A stretch of 64,000 bases of DNA from Congeria kusceri (taxonomy: Eukaryota > Mollusca > Bivalvia > Myida > Dreissenidae), in NCBI GenBank assembly GCA_027627225.1, contig CM051032.1, forward strand, positions 64,831,137 to 64,895,136, written 5' to 3'. A program made the translations under genes and the position numbers. Below are positions 9,941-21,632 of this stretch, piece by piece (position 1 is the first letter of the stretch; each line of letters begins with the position of its first letter). Below the pieces are notes generated by a model. The model was not told the DNA's origin. It saw only the letters and a list, made by a program, of their open reading frames with translations, and made no database searches.

Positions 9941-11300
9941 TAAATATGACCGATTATCGCAAGAATATCTGAAAGTGTTCACTGGACGAGGAAAATTAAA
10001 GGACAGAAAAGTCAAATTTCATATTGATGAAAATGTAATTCCTGTCGCACAGCCGTCGCGAAGAATTCCATTCCATGTGCGTGAACAAGTCGAGCAAGAA
10101 CTTGAAAGCTTTGAGAAAATGGATGTAATTGAAAAGGTTGAGGGAATTCCAACACCATGGGTTTCAAATTTAGTTGATGCACCTAAGCCAAATGCACCAG
10201 GAGAAGTTAGAGTTTGTGTAGATATGCGCAGAGCAAACACCGCCATAAAAACTGAGAAAAACGTAACGCCAACGGTGGATGACATCATTGTGACATTAAA
10301 TGGTGCAACAATGTTCTCACGTCTAGATATGTTTAAAGCGTTCCACCAGATATAACTTGATGAAGAATCACGAAACCTGACAACGTTCCAAACACACGTT
10401 GGACTATGGCGTTATAAACGTTTGAATTTCGGTGTGTCATTTTCCAATATGAACTAAGGCAAGCACTACAAGGCCTAAATGGTGTTCTGAACATAGCTGA
10501 CGACATTATTTGCTTTGGGAAAACGAGAGCTGAGCATGACGCCAATCTCATATCTCTAATTGAACGGCTTCAAGAACGAAACTTGACGTTGAACAAGAAC
10601 AAATGTTCATTTGGTCAGTCAAAGATTAAGTTCTACGGCAACGTCTTCACAGAAAATGGTACCTCACCTGACCCAGCTAAAACAGAAGCTGTCAAAAACA
10701 TGGGCAAGCCAAAGTCGGTTTCTGAAGTAAAATCATTCTTAGGACTGACAAACTATTTGTCAAAATTCGTGGATGATTATTCGACTGTAACAGAGCCGTT
10801 ACGTCGAGTGACGCATCAAAATGTTAAATTTCTGTGGACTAAGGAATAGGATGGTGCTTTCACGAAACTAAAAGAAGAAATAATCAATGACAAGGTCATG
10901 ACGTATGTTGATCCCAAGAAAGGCAAAGAATTATGGGTAGACACAAGCCCGGTTGGAGTCTCGGGAATCCTTATTCAGAATGAAAAAATCGTGTCATAGG
11001 GGGGTAAAGCATTGAATCCTACTTAGCAGAAATATAGCCAAACAGAGCGTGAATGTGTAAAAGTGCAGCGCTTTTGATAGAACATTTCCATTTGTATTTG
11101 TTCGGAAAACAGTTCAAGCTGATTTCCGACCATGCAGCACTTCAATCTTCAATAATGTGAAGAAAATTCAATCTGCGCGTTTCGACCGATGGCGATTGAA
11201 GCTAGACACATACGATTTCAAGGTGATCTACAAGCCAGGAAATCAAATGATATCAGATTACCTTTTTCAAGACACCCACACGCAAGGCACGCGACTCAAA
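9900..11300 (+). pseudogene. Reverse transcriptase and RNase H region of pol (broken)
   Basis: RT motifs in order: VCVDMRRANTAIK (about 10,213), LDMFKAFHQI (10,323-10,352, followed by TAA), an ADD catalytic box as IADDIICFGK (about 10,492) and YGNVFTENGTSPDP, FLGLTNYLSKFV downstream. RNase H follows with LWVDTSPVGVSGIL, QTERECVKV and FDRWRLKLDTYDFKV. Several stops and at least one indel near 10,440 break the frame. The catalytic ADD is intact, but the region cannot make a continuous protein. Confidence 0.85.
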
Positions 11301-11558
11301 CGATAGCAGAACAATATATCAGTCTCATTACTGATAATGCATCGCCTACCACACTGAAAACTGCCGATGTTGCTAAAGCGACGAAAACTGACTGTGTGCT
11401 AAATTGTGTTATAAATGCAATCAAAAACAAACAACTGGAAAAATCAAATATGCAAACAAGATGACAATTTTCGCATATAAGAAAATTAAAACAAAAATCT
11501 TCAACTCGCTGTTTGTAGAAACTAGTGCTGGTCAAATTGTACTACGAGGTACACAAAT

Positions 11559-12658
11559 ATGCATACCAAAATCTCTGCAGAAAAATGTGTTAAACTAGCA
11601 CATGAAGGTCATCAAGGGCAATCAAAATGCAAAGCACTACTTCGTGAATATTGTTGGTTTCCACATATGGACAAAATGGTACAAGAAATGTGCAAATCAT
11701 GTAGTGCGTGTCAAGCAGCAATGCCACAGAACGCACCAGATCCAATAAAGCCGTCACCACTACCACAACAAGTATTTTCCGAAGTGAGTTGTGATTATTG
11801 TGGAGTATTTCCAAATGGAGATTATTTGCTAGTAGTTGTGGATGACTATTCCCGCTGCCAAATTGTCGAGATCATACGCTCCACATCAGAAGAAGCTGTA
11901 ATTCCGCGTCTGGAATCAATCTTCTCAATATTTGGATACCCAGATGTGTTTCGAACGGACTCATGTCCACCATTTCAAAGTCATTCTTTTCGAGAGTATT
12001 CCGAGAAAGTTGGTTTCAGGCATAGACGCATCACTCCATTGCATCCGCAAGGAAACGCAATTGCAGAACGATTCGTGACTCCACTGCAAAAAGCAGACAA
12101 AACGGCAATGGTTTCAGAAGAAAACTACAAAGATACGCTGAAACAATACCTACTCAATTATTGCAACACCCCTCATTCATCGACGGGTCAGACACCAGCT
12201 ATTCTCATGTTCAATGTCAATTGAAAGCAAAATTACCAAAACTGCCAGTTCAAAATGATGACTGCGAAATTCGTGATAATGATAGTCGTGCGAAGACAAG
12301 AAATAAACTGTATGCAGCCCAAAGGCGACGTACACAGCCGAGCACACTTAATGTTGGAGATCGTGTTTTGCTAAAGCGAGAACAGAAAAACAAATTCCAA
12401 ACTACGTTCGATCCGGTACCTGGAACTGTAATAGCAAGGAAAGGTTCAATGTTGACAGTTTTACACAAGGGAAAACACGTATTCCGTGACGTATCGAAGT
12501 TCAAAATGGTGTACAACCCGCAGACTCAGGTACAGTACAACAGACCTCCAAGTCAACCAGATAAACAACCACAACAACGCCCAACAGATAAACAACAACA
12601 ACCAAAACAACGTCCGAAGAGGATGAGACGTCCGCCTAAACGTTTATACGATGAGTGA
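11559..12658 (+). pseudogene. Integrase region of pol, with C-terminal domain in a shifted frame
   Basis: A 221-codon frame (11,559-12,224) holds the zinc-binding HEGH...CKSCSAC and a catalytic core with CDYCGVFPNG, VVDDYSR, FRTDSCPPFQS and PLHPQGNAIAERF, so the expected D, D and E residues are present. The frame changes near 12,210 and a second open stretch to 12,658 holds LNVGDRVLLKREQ and FDPVPGTVIARKG, like the C-terminal integrase domain, then a Pro/Gln/Lys-rich tail ending KRLYDE. This is the best-preserved part of the element. Confidence 0.85.
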
Positions 12659-13123
12659 CTGATAATTATATTGTGTATTTAGGTGAAAATACATAATATG
12701 TGTTTTAGTGAAGAGCCATAATAATGCTCTTATAAAATCAGTAAACACCGTGGATATACGTTGTGTATGATTGTTGACAATTTGTGCTAATATAATAATA
12801 TTAAAATGGTTCGATGCAATAATTGTTTTGTAAATCACATAATATCAATTATAGTTGACAATTATCACTAAGCAATGTGAAACAGTTCTACTCAAGTGAC
12901 TATGTTATGTTTACCAGACCCGAGAAGCTAGAACTTGGTGATAACAGGACATTATATTTGCGGGAGAGAAGAAATTAATGAGAACATTAACCTAGTGTTC
13001 GAATTATAGATTTGTAACAGAAAACCTTGCTTATGTTGAAATCTTGTTTATGTTATTCAAAATAGTATCAATTAAGTATTGATACAGAATATTTTTCTAT
13101 TGTTAATTAATGAGTTCTAATCT
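12659..13123. other. Non-coding tail of the LTR element
   Basis: AT-rich sequence between the end of pol and the polypurine tract. No envelope-like frame is present. Confidence 0.5.
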
Positions 13124-13138
13124 AAAGGTAAAGGCGGA
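13124..13138 (+). promoter_or_regulatory. Polypurine tract
   Basis: AAAGGTAAAGGCGGA directly precedes the TG of the 3' LTR, the expected position for plus-strand priming. Confidence 0.6.
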
Positions 13139-13311
13139 TGTAGTAAGCAAGTACACCTCTGTAGTATCATATTACCTCTGTATGTGTTGTTTATAACTGA
13201 ATGTATCTTGGTATTAGAGTGTTGTATGTGACGCTGAATGCTACGGACAGTTAATAAACAGTACAACCATATTTCGGGTCTGTTTTGTTCATACGTCCGT
13301 GGTAATTTTCA
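13139..13311 (+). repeat. 3' LTR
   Basis: Starts TGTAGTAAGC and ends in GGTAATTTTCA (TG...CA), 173 bp. AATAAA at 13,253-13,258 is a likely poly(A) signal. No 5' LTR copy is in the window, so the boundaries are inferred from the polypurine tract and TG...CA only. Confidence 0.6.
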
Positions 13312-13542
13312 ATGTTTTAAACAGTGAATTACCAACTTTATTTCACTGATAATTCCTTATAAATTATGGGAAAGCATAAAATAAACACAGCGTACAATAT
13401 ACTAGTATATATAAATACATTTTTTAATGTAATGCCACTTTTTATAACATTTTTATTACATTTGTATATGAGCAACATACTCTCTAATAACTATAATGAA
13501 AATGGGAATTCAGTTTTACATATAACTACTGAGAAACAGATA
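13312..13542. other. Non-coding spacer
   Basis: AT-rich sequence between the retrotransposon and the next element; no feature seen. Confidence 0.3.
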
Positions 13543-13547
13543 AATGC

Positions 13548-14912
13548 CGGGGTTTCCCGCAGGCCTGTATCGCTTGTCGGGCCGATATGCCTTCAAAGCA
13601 GTTAGTCATTTGCCGACATGCTTAAATAACGCCGACATGCTTTAATTTTCAACGCGACAACCCTTAATCCCTTTATCTATTACACCGATCTTTAACCACT
13701 GGGCCATAAACGAACGCCGTATTGATCGATAGCGCCTAACTTCTCACATCGTTATTGACATGTGACTGAACTGTGTAGTTCCGCCCACAACGATCTCATT
13801 AGCCAATCAAATACGGCGATTTTAGGGCGGAGTTTATACCTTACTAAGAACTAAAAAATACTAGCATAGTCGGGAAAAGTGAACAGGCATTTTAAAACAT
13901 TTGATTATTATATTTAACGTTTTATTTTATCGCGGTAATTTTCTTATCCATTTAACAAATTGACAATCAAATATATGCAAACGAATAATGTAATATAGAG
14001 CCTAATTTTAAAGCACAATTTAACGTCGTCAAACTTAATTTTGTTCACATAAACACTGCAATTAAGCACGTGACCGTACTACGCACGTTTTTCACGAGGC
14101 ATCCGTGAAATTTTCGCGCGCTTTTGTAGAAAAACACGCTTTTTACATGGAGATACTTAACCGTATTTTATGTCGATTAAGAACCGCATATTCCAGTATT
14201 TAAAAACAACGGTGATTTATTCGGCTTTTAATGTCCACATTTAGTATGACTGATATTCACGACTGATTTCTTTCGCATCCGAAAAAAAATAATCAAATAA
14301 AAAAAATGTTTGAAAAAATTAGCGTTCATAACAGAATTTCAACAACAGTTAGGCTTTTCAACGAATCTGAATACAATGTATGATTAAACATTAATTCCAT
14401 AAAAAATGTGGCCTACCAGCCCAGTATGGTGATGGATTATTCAAATAAGAAAACCGCGGTTATTGCGATTTTAGTAGGAGAAATACTTGTAATAGTTTCA
14501 GTTGTATAAAAGTAAGAATTTCCAAATTAAAGATAATGCAAAGAGAGGTGCTGGTCGAGCAAAAGGCTAGGCAGTTTAAGCGATTAAGGGCGGTAGTTAA
14601 AGCGATACTGCCGATTTGATCGACGCCGGGATTTCGAACGTCGCAGCCGATTTCGGGAAGGTGGGGTCGCGCGATGCCGATTTTTCAGAGGTGGGTTCAA
14701 GCGGTGCAACCGATTTTGGTAAGGTTGGGTTGATCGATGCAACCGATTTCGGGGAGCTGGGTTCGAGCGATACGGACTAATTGCGGCAGGGGGGGGGCGC
14801 TAAGGGGGTCGGATTGGAAAGATCTTGGGGGTGGGTGGGTTCGAGACGATTTTGTCGCGGGTGGGGTGTCGGGATGCCGACATGCCTTCAAGAAATCATG
14901 CGGGAAACCCTG
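13548..14912. mobile_element. 1.37-kb DNA transposon with CNGGGTTTCCCGC ends and 5-bp target duplication
   Basis: The left end CGGGGTTTCCCGCA and the inverted right end CAGGGTTTCCCGCA match at 13 of 14 positions and are flanked by AATGC on both sides (13,543-13,547 and 14,913-14,917). TGTCGGG...ATGCCTTCAA occurs near both ends in direct orientation. The GC-rich right third (14,580-14,870) repeats CCGATTTCGGG and GTGGGTTCGAGCGAT units. No transposase frame is visible, so it is non-autonomous. The superfamily is uncertain. Confidence 0.75.
14789..14839 (+). other. G-run cluster, possible G-quadruplex
   Basis: Five runs of three or more G (9, 5, 5, 3 and 3 G) lie within 51 bp on the plus strand, with loops up to 18 nt, inside the TIR element. 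A stable quadruplex is plausible but not shown. Confidence 0.4.
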
Positions 14913-14917
14913 AATGC

Positions 14918-15643
14918 TAATTTAGTAATTGAAAACATAAACAGATCAATGATAATCAATATTCTTAACAATTTCGCTTTCGTACAAGAAATGATGATAG
15001 CAAATTTAAAACAAAAATATTGGTAGAACCAATGGATGTTCCTAGATGCCACTTTGACCTCTAATTTTGGAATTCACCTTAAACCTATGGACCTGATTCA
15101 TACGGAGACATTCAACAAGTTTAAGTCCAGACAAGCAAAAAGCCAAGTTTCACTTTTGACCTGTAAGTACGACCTTAATCTTTGACCTACAGCCCTGGTT
15201 CACGTGCACTTCATGCTGTCTCAATGAGGTTAACATTTGTGCCAGGCAGTTTTAAAATCCATGGTAAGTTAAAGCAAGGACCAGCAAAATGCCAATTTTG
15301 AACTTTGACCTCTGGGTGTGACCTTGACCTTTGACCTAACGACCCGATTCATGAGGGAATCACACCAGCTCATGGGGGTAAACATTTGTGCTAAGTAAAT
15401 TTTAAAATATTTCCATCCATGGCCATGTTATAGTGTGGACAAACACAACAGCCAATTTATAATCAAAGGGCATTAAGTCCCTAAAAACTCATCAAACTGC
15501 AACCACCTGACAATATGCGCAGGTCGAACAGGTCCTTGAAATAGCATTGCTGCATATACAGTTTCATTCAATTCCAGCTATTAGTAATTCCAGAGATCTC
15601 GCGCAGAAACGAAAATATCCTATTAAAATAAAATATTTATAAT
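14918..15643. repeat. Dispersed repeat with nuclear-receptor-like half sites
   Basis: Repeated phrases of the type TTTGACCTCTGGGTGTGACC and ACCTTGACCTTTGACCTA. TGACCTTTGACCT at 15,325-15,337 is a perfect direct repeat of AGGTCA with one base between (minus strand). No coding capacity. Confidence 0.5.
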
Positions 15644-17500
15644 AACAAGAGAGCCAAGATGGCCCTAGGTTGCTCACCTGAGTTAAAGGCATCATAATGG
15701 CTTATAACAAGAGGGCCAAATGGCACTAACCCTCTTACCCGAGTATAAAGATCTGGGCCTTGCAGTTTCAGGAGATTTGTATAGGCTATATAAACCATGT
15801 GACCCACAGGGCGTGGCCACTTTCTACCCCAGGGGTATAATTTGAACAATATTTTTAGAGGACCACTATACAATATTACATACCAAATATAAAACCATTG
15901 GGCCTTGCAGTTTCAGAGGAGAAGATTTTAAAAGTCATTTTGCTATTTAAATCTATATAAACTATGTGACAAACAGGGCGTGGCCATTTTTTACCCCAGG
16001 GGCATCATTTTTGAACAATCTTTGTAGAGGACCACTCACAATGTTACATATCAATTACAAGAAACGTGGAAATTCCACGAAAACCAAATCTTTTGAACGA
16101 AATTCATCAAAGTCAGCAAAAAAATGTTTAGTCTATTTTTAGTAATGGTGACCTAGACCCACCCATCAGATATGCAATCCCACGCAAGGTCTTCATATAA
16201 GATATCTATGTATAAAGTTTCATTAAAATATCTCTATATGTTCTCCTGTTATTGAGCGGAAACTGTTTTTCTATTTAGTAACAGTGACCTTGACCTTGAT
16301 CCCACCCACCCAATATGCAATTCCAAGTGAGGTCTTGATATAAGGTATCTACATATGAAGTTTCATACGTAGATACCTCAGCCAAGTTGTGAAAGTGTAC
16401 AATTGTTAAGAATTTTTTTTTATTATGCAATCCCAAGCGAGGTCTCGATATATGGTATCTATGTATGAAGTTTCATTAAAATATCTCGATGCGTTCTCAA
16501 GTTATTGAGCGGAAACAGTTTTTCTATTTTAGTAATGGTGACCTTGACCCCACCCACCCCATATGAAATCCCAAGAGAGGTCTTAATATAAGGTATCTAT
16601 TTATGAAGTTTCATTAAAATATTTCAATGTGTTCTTAAGTTATTTAATGCAAACCATTTTTCTATTTTAAATAACAGTGGCCTTAACCCCACCCAACCCA
16701 CATGCAACCCGAAGCAAGGTCTCGATATAAGGTATTTATGCACTAAGTTTCATCAAATTAGCTCAATGCGTTCTCAAGATATTTAGCAGAAACCATTTTT
16801 CTATTTTTAGAATGGTGATCTTGACCTTGACCCCACCCACCCCATATGCAATCGCAAGCGAGGCCTCAATATAACGTATTTATGTATTAAGTTTTATTAA
16901 AATATCTCAATGCATTCTCGATATAATGTTTCCAACCAAATATGAAACCACTCCACCCACCCCATATGAAACCTCTGGGCCTTGCGGTTTCAGGAGAAGA
17001 TTTTATAAGTCATTTTGCTATTCAAGGCTATATAAACCATATAACTTCCGGGGTGTGGCCAGTTTTGACCCCAGGAGCATAATTTGAACACTCTTTGTAG
17101 AGGACCACTATACAATGTTACATACCAAATATGAAACCTCTGGGCCTAACAGATTCAGAGAAGATTTTTAAAGTCATTTTGCTATTTAAGCCTATATAAA
17201 CATTGTGACCCCCAGGGTGTGGCCAGTTTTAACCCCAGGGGAATCATTTGAACAATCTTTGTAGATGACCACTATACAATGTCACATACCAAATATGAAA
17301 CCTCTGGGCCTTGCGGGTTTCAGAGAAGATTTTCAAAGTCATTTTGCTATTCAAGTCTATATAAAACATGTGACCCCCGGGGTGTGGCCAGTTTTGACCC
17401 CAGGGGCATCATTTGAACAATCTTTGTAGAGGACCACTATACAATGTTACATACCAAATATGAAACCTCTGGGCCTTGCGGTTTAAGAGAAGATTATTTC
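15644..17500 (+). repeat. Compound of ACAAGAGGGCC left ends and two kinds of core repeat
   Basis: Left ends at 15,644 and 15,707 are followed by the roughly 165-bp core (GAAACCTCTGGGCCTTGCGG, TCATTTTGCTATT, CATGTGACCC, GACCCCAGGGGCAT). From about 16,140 to 16,930 comes the roughly 140-bp GTGACCTTGACCCCACCC core, and from 16,930 the first core again. No complete right end is seen, so the block is truncated near 17,500. Confidence 0.65.
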
Positions 17501-18113
17501 ATCTGATAAAATTGTAACTTACAAAGGTGATGATCACAAATAAGAAAAAAAGATGTTTGACGTAAGCTGCCACATAAAATATCATGTACATGTACATAAA
17601 AAGCAAAGTATTTTAACACAAGTTCACTGGTTTAACAATTTTCAAGCAAATTCACTGTAAAATTATGCTATAAAAGGACACACATTTAAAAAAAATTACT
17701 CTTGTTTAATAGATTTCCAAAAAACCTGGCAGTTAATGAAATCACCTGAAAAATAAACCTGTACACTAAAAACGATATGGTTCTTAGAGTTATTTTTTGC
17801 AAGGTGAACTTAAATTACAGTTAAATTTTAGACAGAAGCACTTGAACAAACATGTTTATGCATGATAAAAAAATGTAAAAGAAAATTGTTTACAAAATAA
17901 TATTTGATTTTATTTAACATTTTATTTTACCATTTCAAATGTAATGTCAATAACATTTTTAAACAAAAAGTAATAAAATAACACGTACACAGAATTGGTT
18001 ATAGTGAACATGCGTACAAACAAAAAAAGAAAACAAAATTATGATTAAACAAGACGCAGTGTTTGATAAACACGGTTGGTGCTGTACAACCCATTTGAAA
18101 TATTCCAAGTCCA
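17501..18113. other. AT-rich, nothing recognised
   Basis: No repeat, open frame or RNA motif identified. Confidence 0.3.
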
Positions 18114-18794
18114 AACAAGAGATGTTTGTAAAACATGTATGCCCCCCGACTTGCAGCCAAGTAGTCAATATGTGCAATTGTTAAGAGATTTTTTAAATAT
18201 TGTATGTGCACATTAACACATGGGGAGGAAATTAAAGTTGATGCTTTAGAAAGTAAATATAAAGCTGAAAGAAAGATAGAGTATAATTATGGATTTATTT
18301 TTACAGTCTATTATATCAGGGTACCTGTTTTCTGTTTGATTTAAACATCAAATAGGCCAAAACATCTCTGGATATCCTGCGGAAACAAAATGGTATACGG
18401 AGAAAACAGTTTTCATGTTACAAGCCCCTGTGACCTTGACCTTTGACCTGTTGACATCAAAATTGATAGGCGTTTTCCTTTCCTCCCAAGTAACCAGCAT
18501 ACCAACTTAAATGATCGTAGGTCAAAGCATTCACTAGATATCGTGCGGAAACGAATTTCATGTTACCAGCCCCTGTGACCTTGACCTTTGACCTGTTGAC
18601 CTCAAAATCAATAGGTGTCTTCCTTTCCTCCAAAGTAACCAGCGTACCAAATTAAATGATCGTAGGTCAAAGCTTTCTCTAGATATATCGTGCGGAAACG
18701 AAATGGTCTACGTACAGACCGACCGACCATCCGACTGACCGACAGAAAGGTGCAAAGCAATATACCCCCACTTCTTCGAAGGGGGGGCATAATT
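18114..18794 (+). mobile_element. ACAAGAG-headed element with two DR1 sites and a GGGGGCAT hairpin end
   Basis: Left end AACAAGAGATGTTTGTAAAA with the hairpin ATGTTTGTAAAACAT, then ATGCCCCCC. Right end CCGACCGACCATCCGACTG, then a hairpin of ATACCCCCAC and GGGGGGGCAT, then AATTAG. Two to three core repeats between contain CCTGTGACCTTGACC and a perfect TGACCTTTGACCT each (18,437-18,449; 18,582-18,594). No coding capacity. Confidence 0.6.
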
Positions 18795-19160
18795 AGGTCA
18801 AGGTCAAAGTGAGGTCGGGTGATACGGGTGGATTAAGATTTTCGTAAGAAACAACTGTGTAAGTATCAAAGTGTTGTAGTAAGCGGTGTTGGTGGTAGAC
18901 AGAACGGTAAAATCTTGTTAACCAAGAAATTGTCCATTTCAATTCTTTTAAGTCCTAATTACTGTAATAGGTCAAGTTCACTGTGAGGTTGGGTGATATG
19001 GGTAAATTGGGAATGGTCATAAGCAACAACTGTTTTAGTATCCAAGTGTTGTAGAAAGCGGTGTTGGTGCTAAGGAAACGGAATCCCGTACAGACGAATG
19101 GACAGGACAATCACTATATGCCTCCCACATCAAGATGCTGGAGGCATAAAAATGATTTCA
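18795..19160 (+). repeat. Related core repeats with a second hairpin right end
   Basis: GGTCAAGGTCAAAGTGAGG and AAGCGGTGTTGGTG recur at about 18,800 and 18,965. The end reads ATATGCCTCCC...GGAGGCATAAAAATG at 19,115-19,153, a hairpin followed by TAAAAATG. Confidence 0.5.
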
Positions 19161-20583
19161 ATGGGACATACAATGAAAAGGAAATGGTGGATATTACAAA
19201 GAAATTGACAAAATGAAAAACAACTACTAGTATAAACTTGTAGAAAAATTCCAGATGATAATAACCTTGGACATCAGGTATACATCAAGTCATAAACCTA
19301 CTCTAAGTATGCCTAATTAGGCGTAACAAAAATAAATGTTTGTTTCAGGTAACATGCCCGAAAAAATTAGGGTAGGTAGGTCGGGATTTTTTTTTTTTAC
19401 TTGGTAAATGGTCAACTTGAAGATTCTAAAACTGAATAAATATTCAAAACATATCAGTAATATCCGTAAAAATTGTTTATAAGTGGATACTATCAAAACA
19501 AAACACTTATTTATCCAAAACACATTTTTTAATTATTGCAAAAGGTAAATAAAACAAAATCAATCTGACAAACCCAATAAAAAATTTTTTTACGCCTTAC
19601 CATTATTTCGTGGGTTACCATCTTTTCGAGGCCGTTTAAAACAAATAGAAATTTTGCTCGTGCATCTGAAAATATTGTCCGAGTTACCAAAACTGTTAAG
19701 TGAATTGTAAATTTTGCAGTATCCAAAAAGGAAAGCCTAATAAATGTCAACCAGTAAGTGACTTGGTCATTTAAATCACCAATTAATGACATAAAATACG
19801 CAAATATTCACTAACCTATAACTATTTTGGAATTGAATTTCATGAAATTTCGTTATAAAAAATGGTATATTTAGAAGTTTTCCAAGGTCAATTGCACCTT
19901 TATGATTATCTCCGTTGTGTTTATTTCTCACTTGAATTTCGATATTTTCGTAAAAAAATATATAAACAATGCCCCTTCCATAAATTTGAATGACATTTTC
20001 AAACTGTTAACTTTAAGTTAGCATTCCTACCCACGAATTGCTGTGGCTAATTTTATCATTTATTTAATATTCAAGAACAATATAAATATTTATAGATTCA
20101 TGAAGCCTAAAGTTAAACCTGCACAATGAAAATAGAACAAGTGTGTAGATTTCATCAGGTCTATATTGTTACCTTTTAAAAAATATGATAAGGATTGTGT
20201 ATTTATAATGATAAAATTTTCAAAAACACTAGTTTTCACCATGATTTTCGTTCATCACAGGCTCCAGCACAAACAAAGTGAAAGTAAATTGCTGCTGTAA
20301 ACACTCTTTCCCAACCAAAGTAGCAAGCCAATCAGAACCCACGAAATTATGAGAAGCTTCCAGACGATACAGATCTGTTGGATCAGGTAAAATAACATAA
20401 CATACACATGAAATGGCAACAAAAATCGGTTGTTTAATTACTTAGTTTGAAAGAGCACATTGCAAATTGTGTTTTATCCAACTCAGTGGTAAGATAACAG
20501 AATGTATTAATGCACATGCGCCAGTATTGTAAATAAGACCTACGAAATTAGGGTGACACGGCATAATATAGGCCCCAGTGATG
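19161..20583. other. Non-coding downstream region, nothing definite
   Basis: AT-rich sequence downstream of the SLF1-like gene. A GGTAGGTAGGTCGGGA patch near 19,370 matches the MITE at 736-982. No supported gene. Confidence 0.3.
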
Positions 20584-20722
20584 ATCCAAAGACAATATAA
20601 CTATATTTTTATATAAGATCCAAAGATAATATAACTATACATTTATAATTGATCCCAAAACAATAATATGACTATACATTTATATATGATCCAAAAACAA
20701 TATAACTATACATTTATATGTG
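20584..20722. repeat. Four-copy AT-rich tandem repeat
   Basis: GATCCAAAGACAATATAACT units with CATTTATA tails, period about 38 bp, four imperfect copies just beyond the end of the SLF1-like gene. Confidence 0.7.
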
Positions 20723-20727
20723 TACAA

Positions 20728-20733
20728 TTTATT
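20728..20733 (-). other. Poly(A) signal of the SLF1-like gene
   Basis: AATAAA on the minus strand, 85 bp after the stop codon at 20,818-20,820. It is the first canonical hexamer after the stop, so a short 3' UTR is likely. Confidence 0.55.
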
Positions 20734-20817
20734 GGGTAATAAAACTTCAGATATAAGCTAGCTTAACTGCCTGCTCATACAAACTAATTCAAACAGATCA
20801 CTTCAACCCACGGGATT

Positions 20818-21632
20818 TTAATTTACAATCCAATTTTTATAGCTGTCACTTAACATTTTAAGTTCAAACAAATTCTCCTCAATTACCCCAGCATCTACAG
20901 GCCGTGAAATTCTCAACAAATGCTTCCTGAACCTGTCCAGATACTGGTCCAGGTGTGTTACAATGAACAGTTCCCTTTCCTGTGTTCCCCCAGTTTGCGA
21001 ACCACAAGGAGCATCACTGTTTACAAGCAAGCTACTGTCACCATGGGCATGTTTTCTGCACATCTCACACTTCTTCAGATCTTTCCGAAACAAGGCAGAA
21101 GAATGCATTACATGATTCTTGTTCCGATCGACATCAGTCAATCTGTTATCCTTGGAAACTACACTAACAAAGTCTTGACTCTGTTGACACTGTCCACACT
21201 GATTAACTGTAGTATCTGTGGTATCAGTTCTTCTCAATTTATCACTTAAATAAACTGTGGCAACAATTAGTTTAGTCACAACTTGAATGTATAATAAAGT
21301 GCAATCCTTGTCGGCATAGATTCTATGTCCGTCAACAAACAATGCTTCGTTGTATCTCAATTTGTGAGGATCTGTTTCTGTATGCATAGAATCAGCTGAT
21401 TCTGAAATAGAATATACATCAGCTGATTCTGGAATAGAATACACAACATCAGCTGATTCTGGAATAGAAAATACAAAATCAGTGGATTCTGAAATAGAAT
21501 ATACATCAGCTGATTCTGAAATAGAATATGCATCAGCTGATTCTGGACTAGAATACACAACATCAGTGGATTCTGAAATATAATATACAACATCAGTGGA
21601 TCCTGAAATAGAATATACAACATCGGCTGATT
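20818..21632 (-). CDS. SLF1: SLF1-like exon 18: last exon, begins in tandem acceptor-like repeats
   Basis: The frame is open from a TGA just upstream of 21,632 to the stop TAA at 20,818-20,820. The first part encodes up to nine repeats of [19 protein letters not shown]. The rest includes [19 protein letters not shown], a Cys-containing CEMCRKHAH and [20 protein letters not shown], compatible with the helical C-terminus of SLF1. The exact 5' limit is open: nine AG sites at 27/30-bp spacing keep the same frame; 21,632 is the first. Confidence 0.75.

Larger units (their letters stand above)
9323..13311 (+). mobile_element. Decayed Ty3/mdg4-type LTR retrotransposon, Mag-like, 5' truncated
   Basis: Gag zinc-knuckle, protease, reverse transcriptase, RNase H and integrase follow in the Ty3 order and end in a 3' LTR. 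The 5' LTR and most of gag are missing: the sequence passes directly from a core repeat into the zinc-knuckle region near 9,323. Stop codons and frame changes break the coding region at about 9,450, 9,937, 10,353, 10,847, 10,997, 11,304 and 12,210. The CxxC/HxxxxC knuckle, VCVDMR in RT and a basic tail after integrase suggest the Mag lineage (K02A2.6-like proteins of invertebrates). An invertebrate genomic element, no longer able to move by itself. Confidence 0.9.

Noticed and set aside
21357..21623. 88-codon minus-strand frame with repeated FQNQLMYIL
   Set aside because: An alternative frame of the 27/30-bp repeats; the frame continuous with the rest of the last exon is ESADVYSIS.
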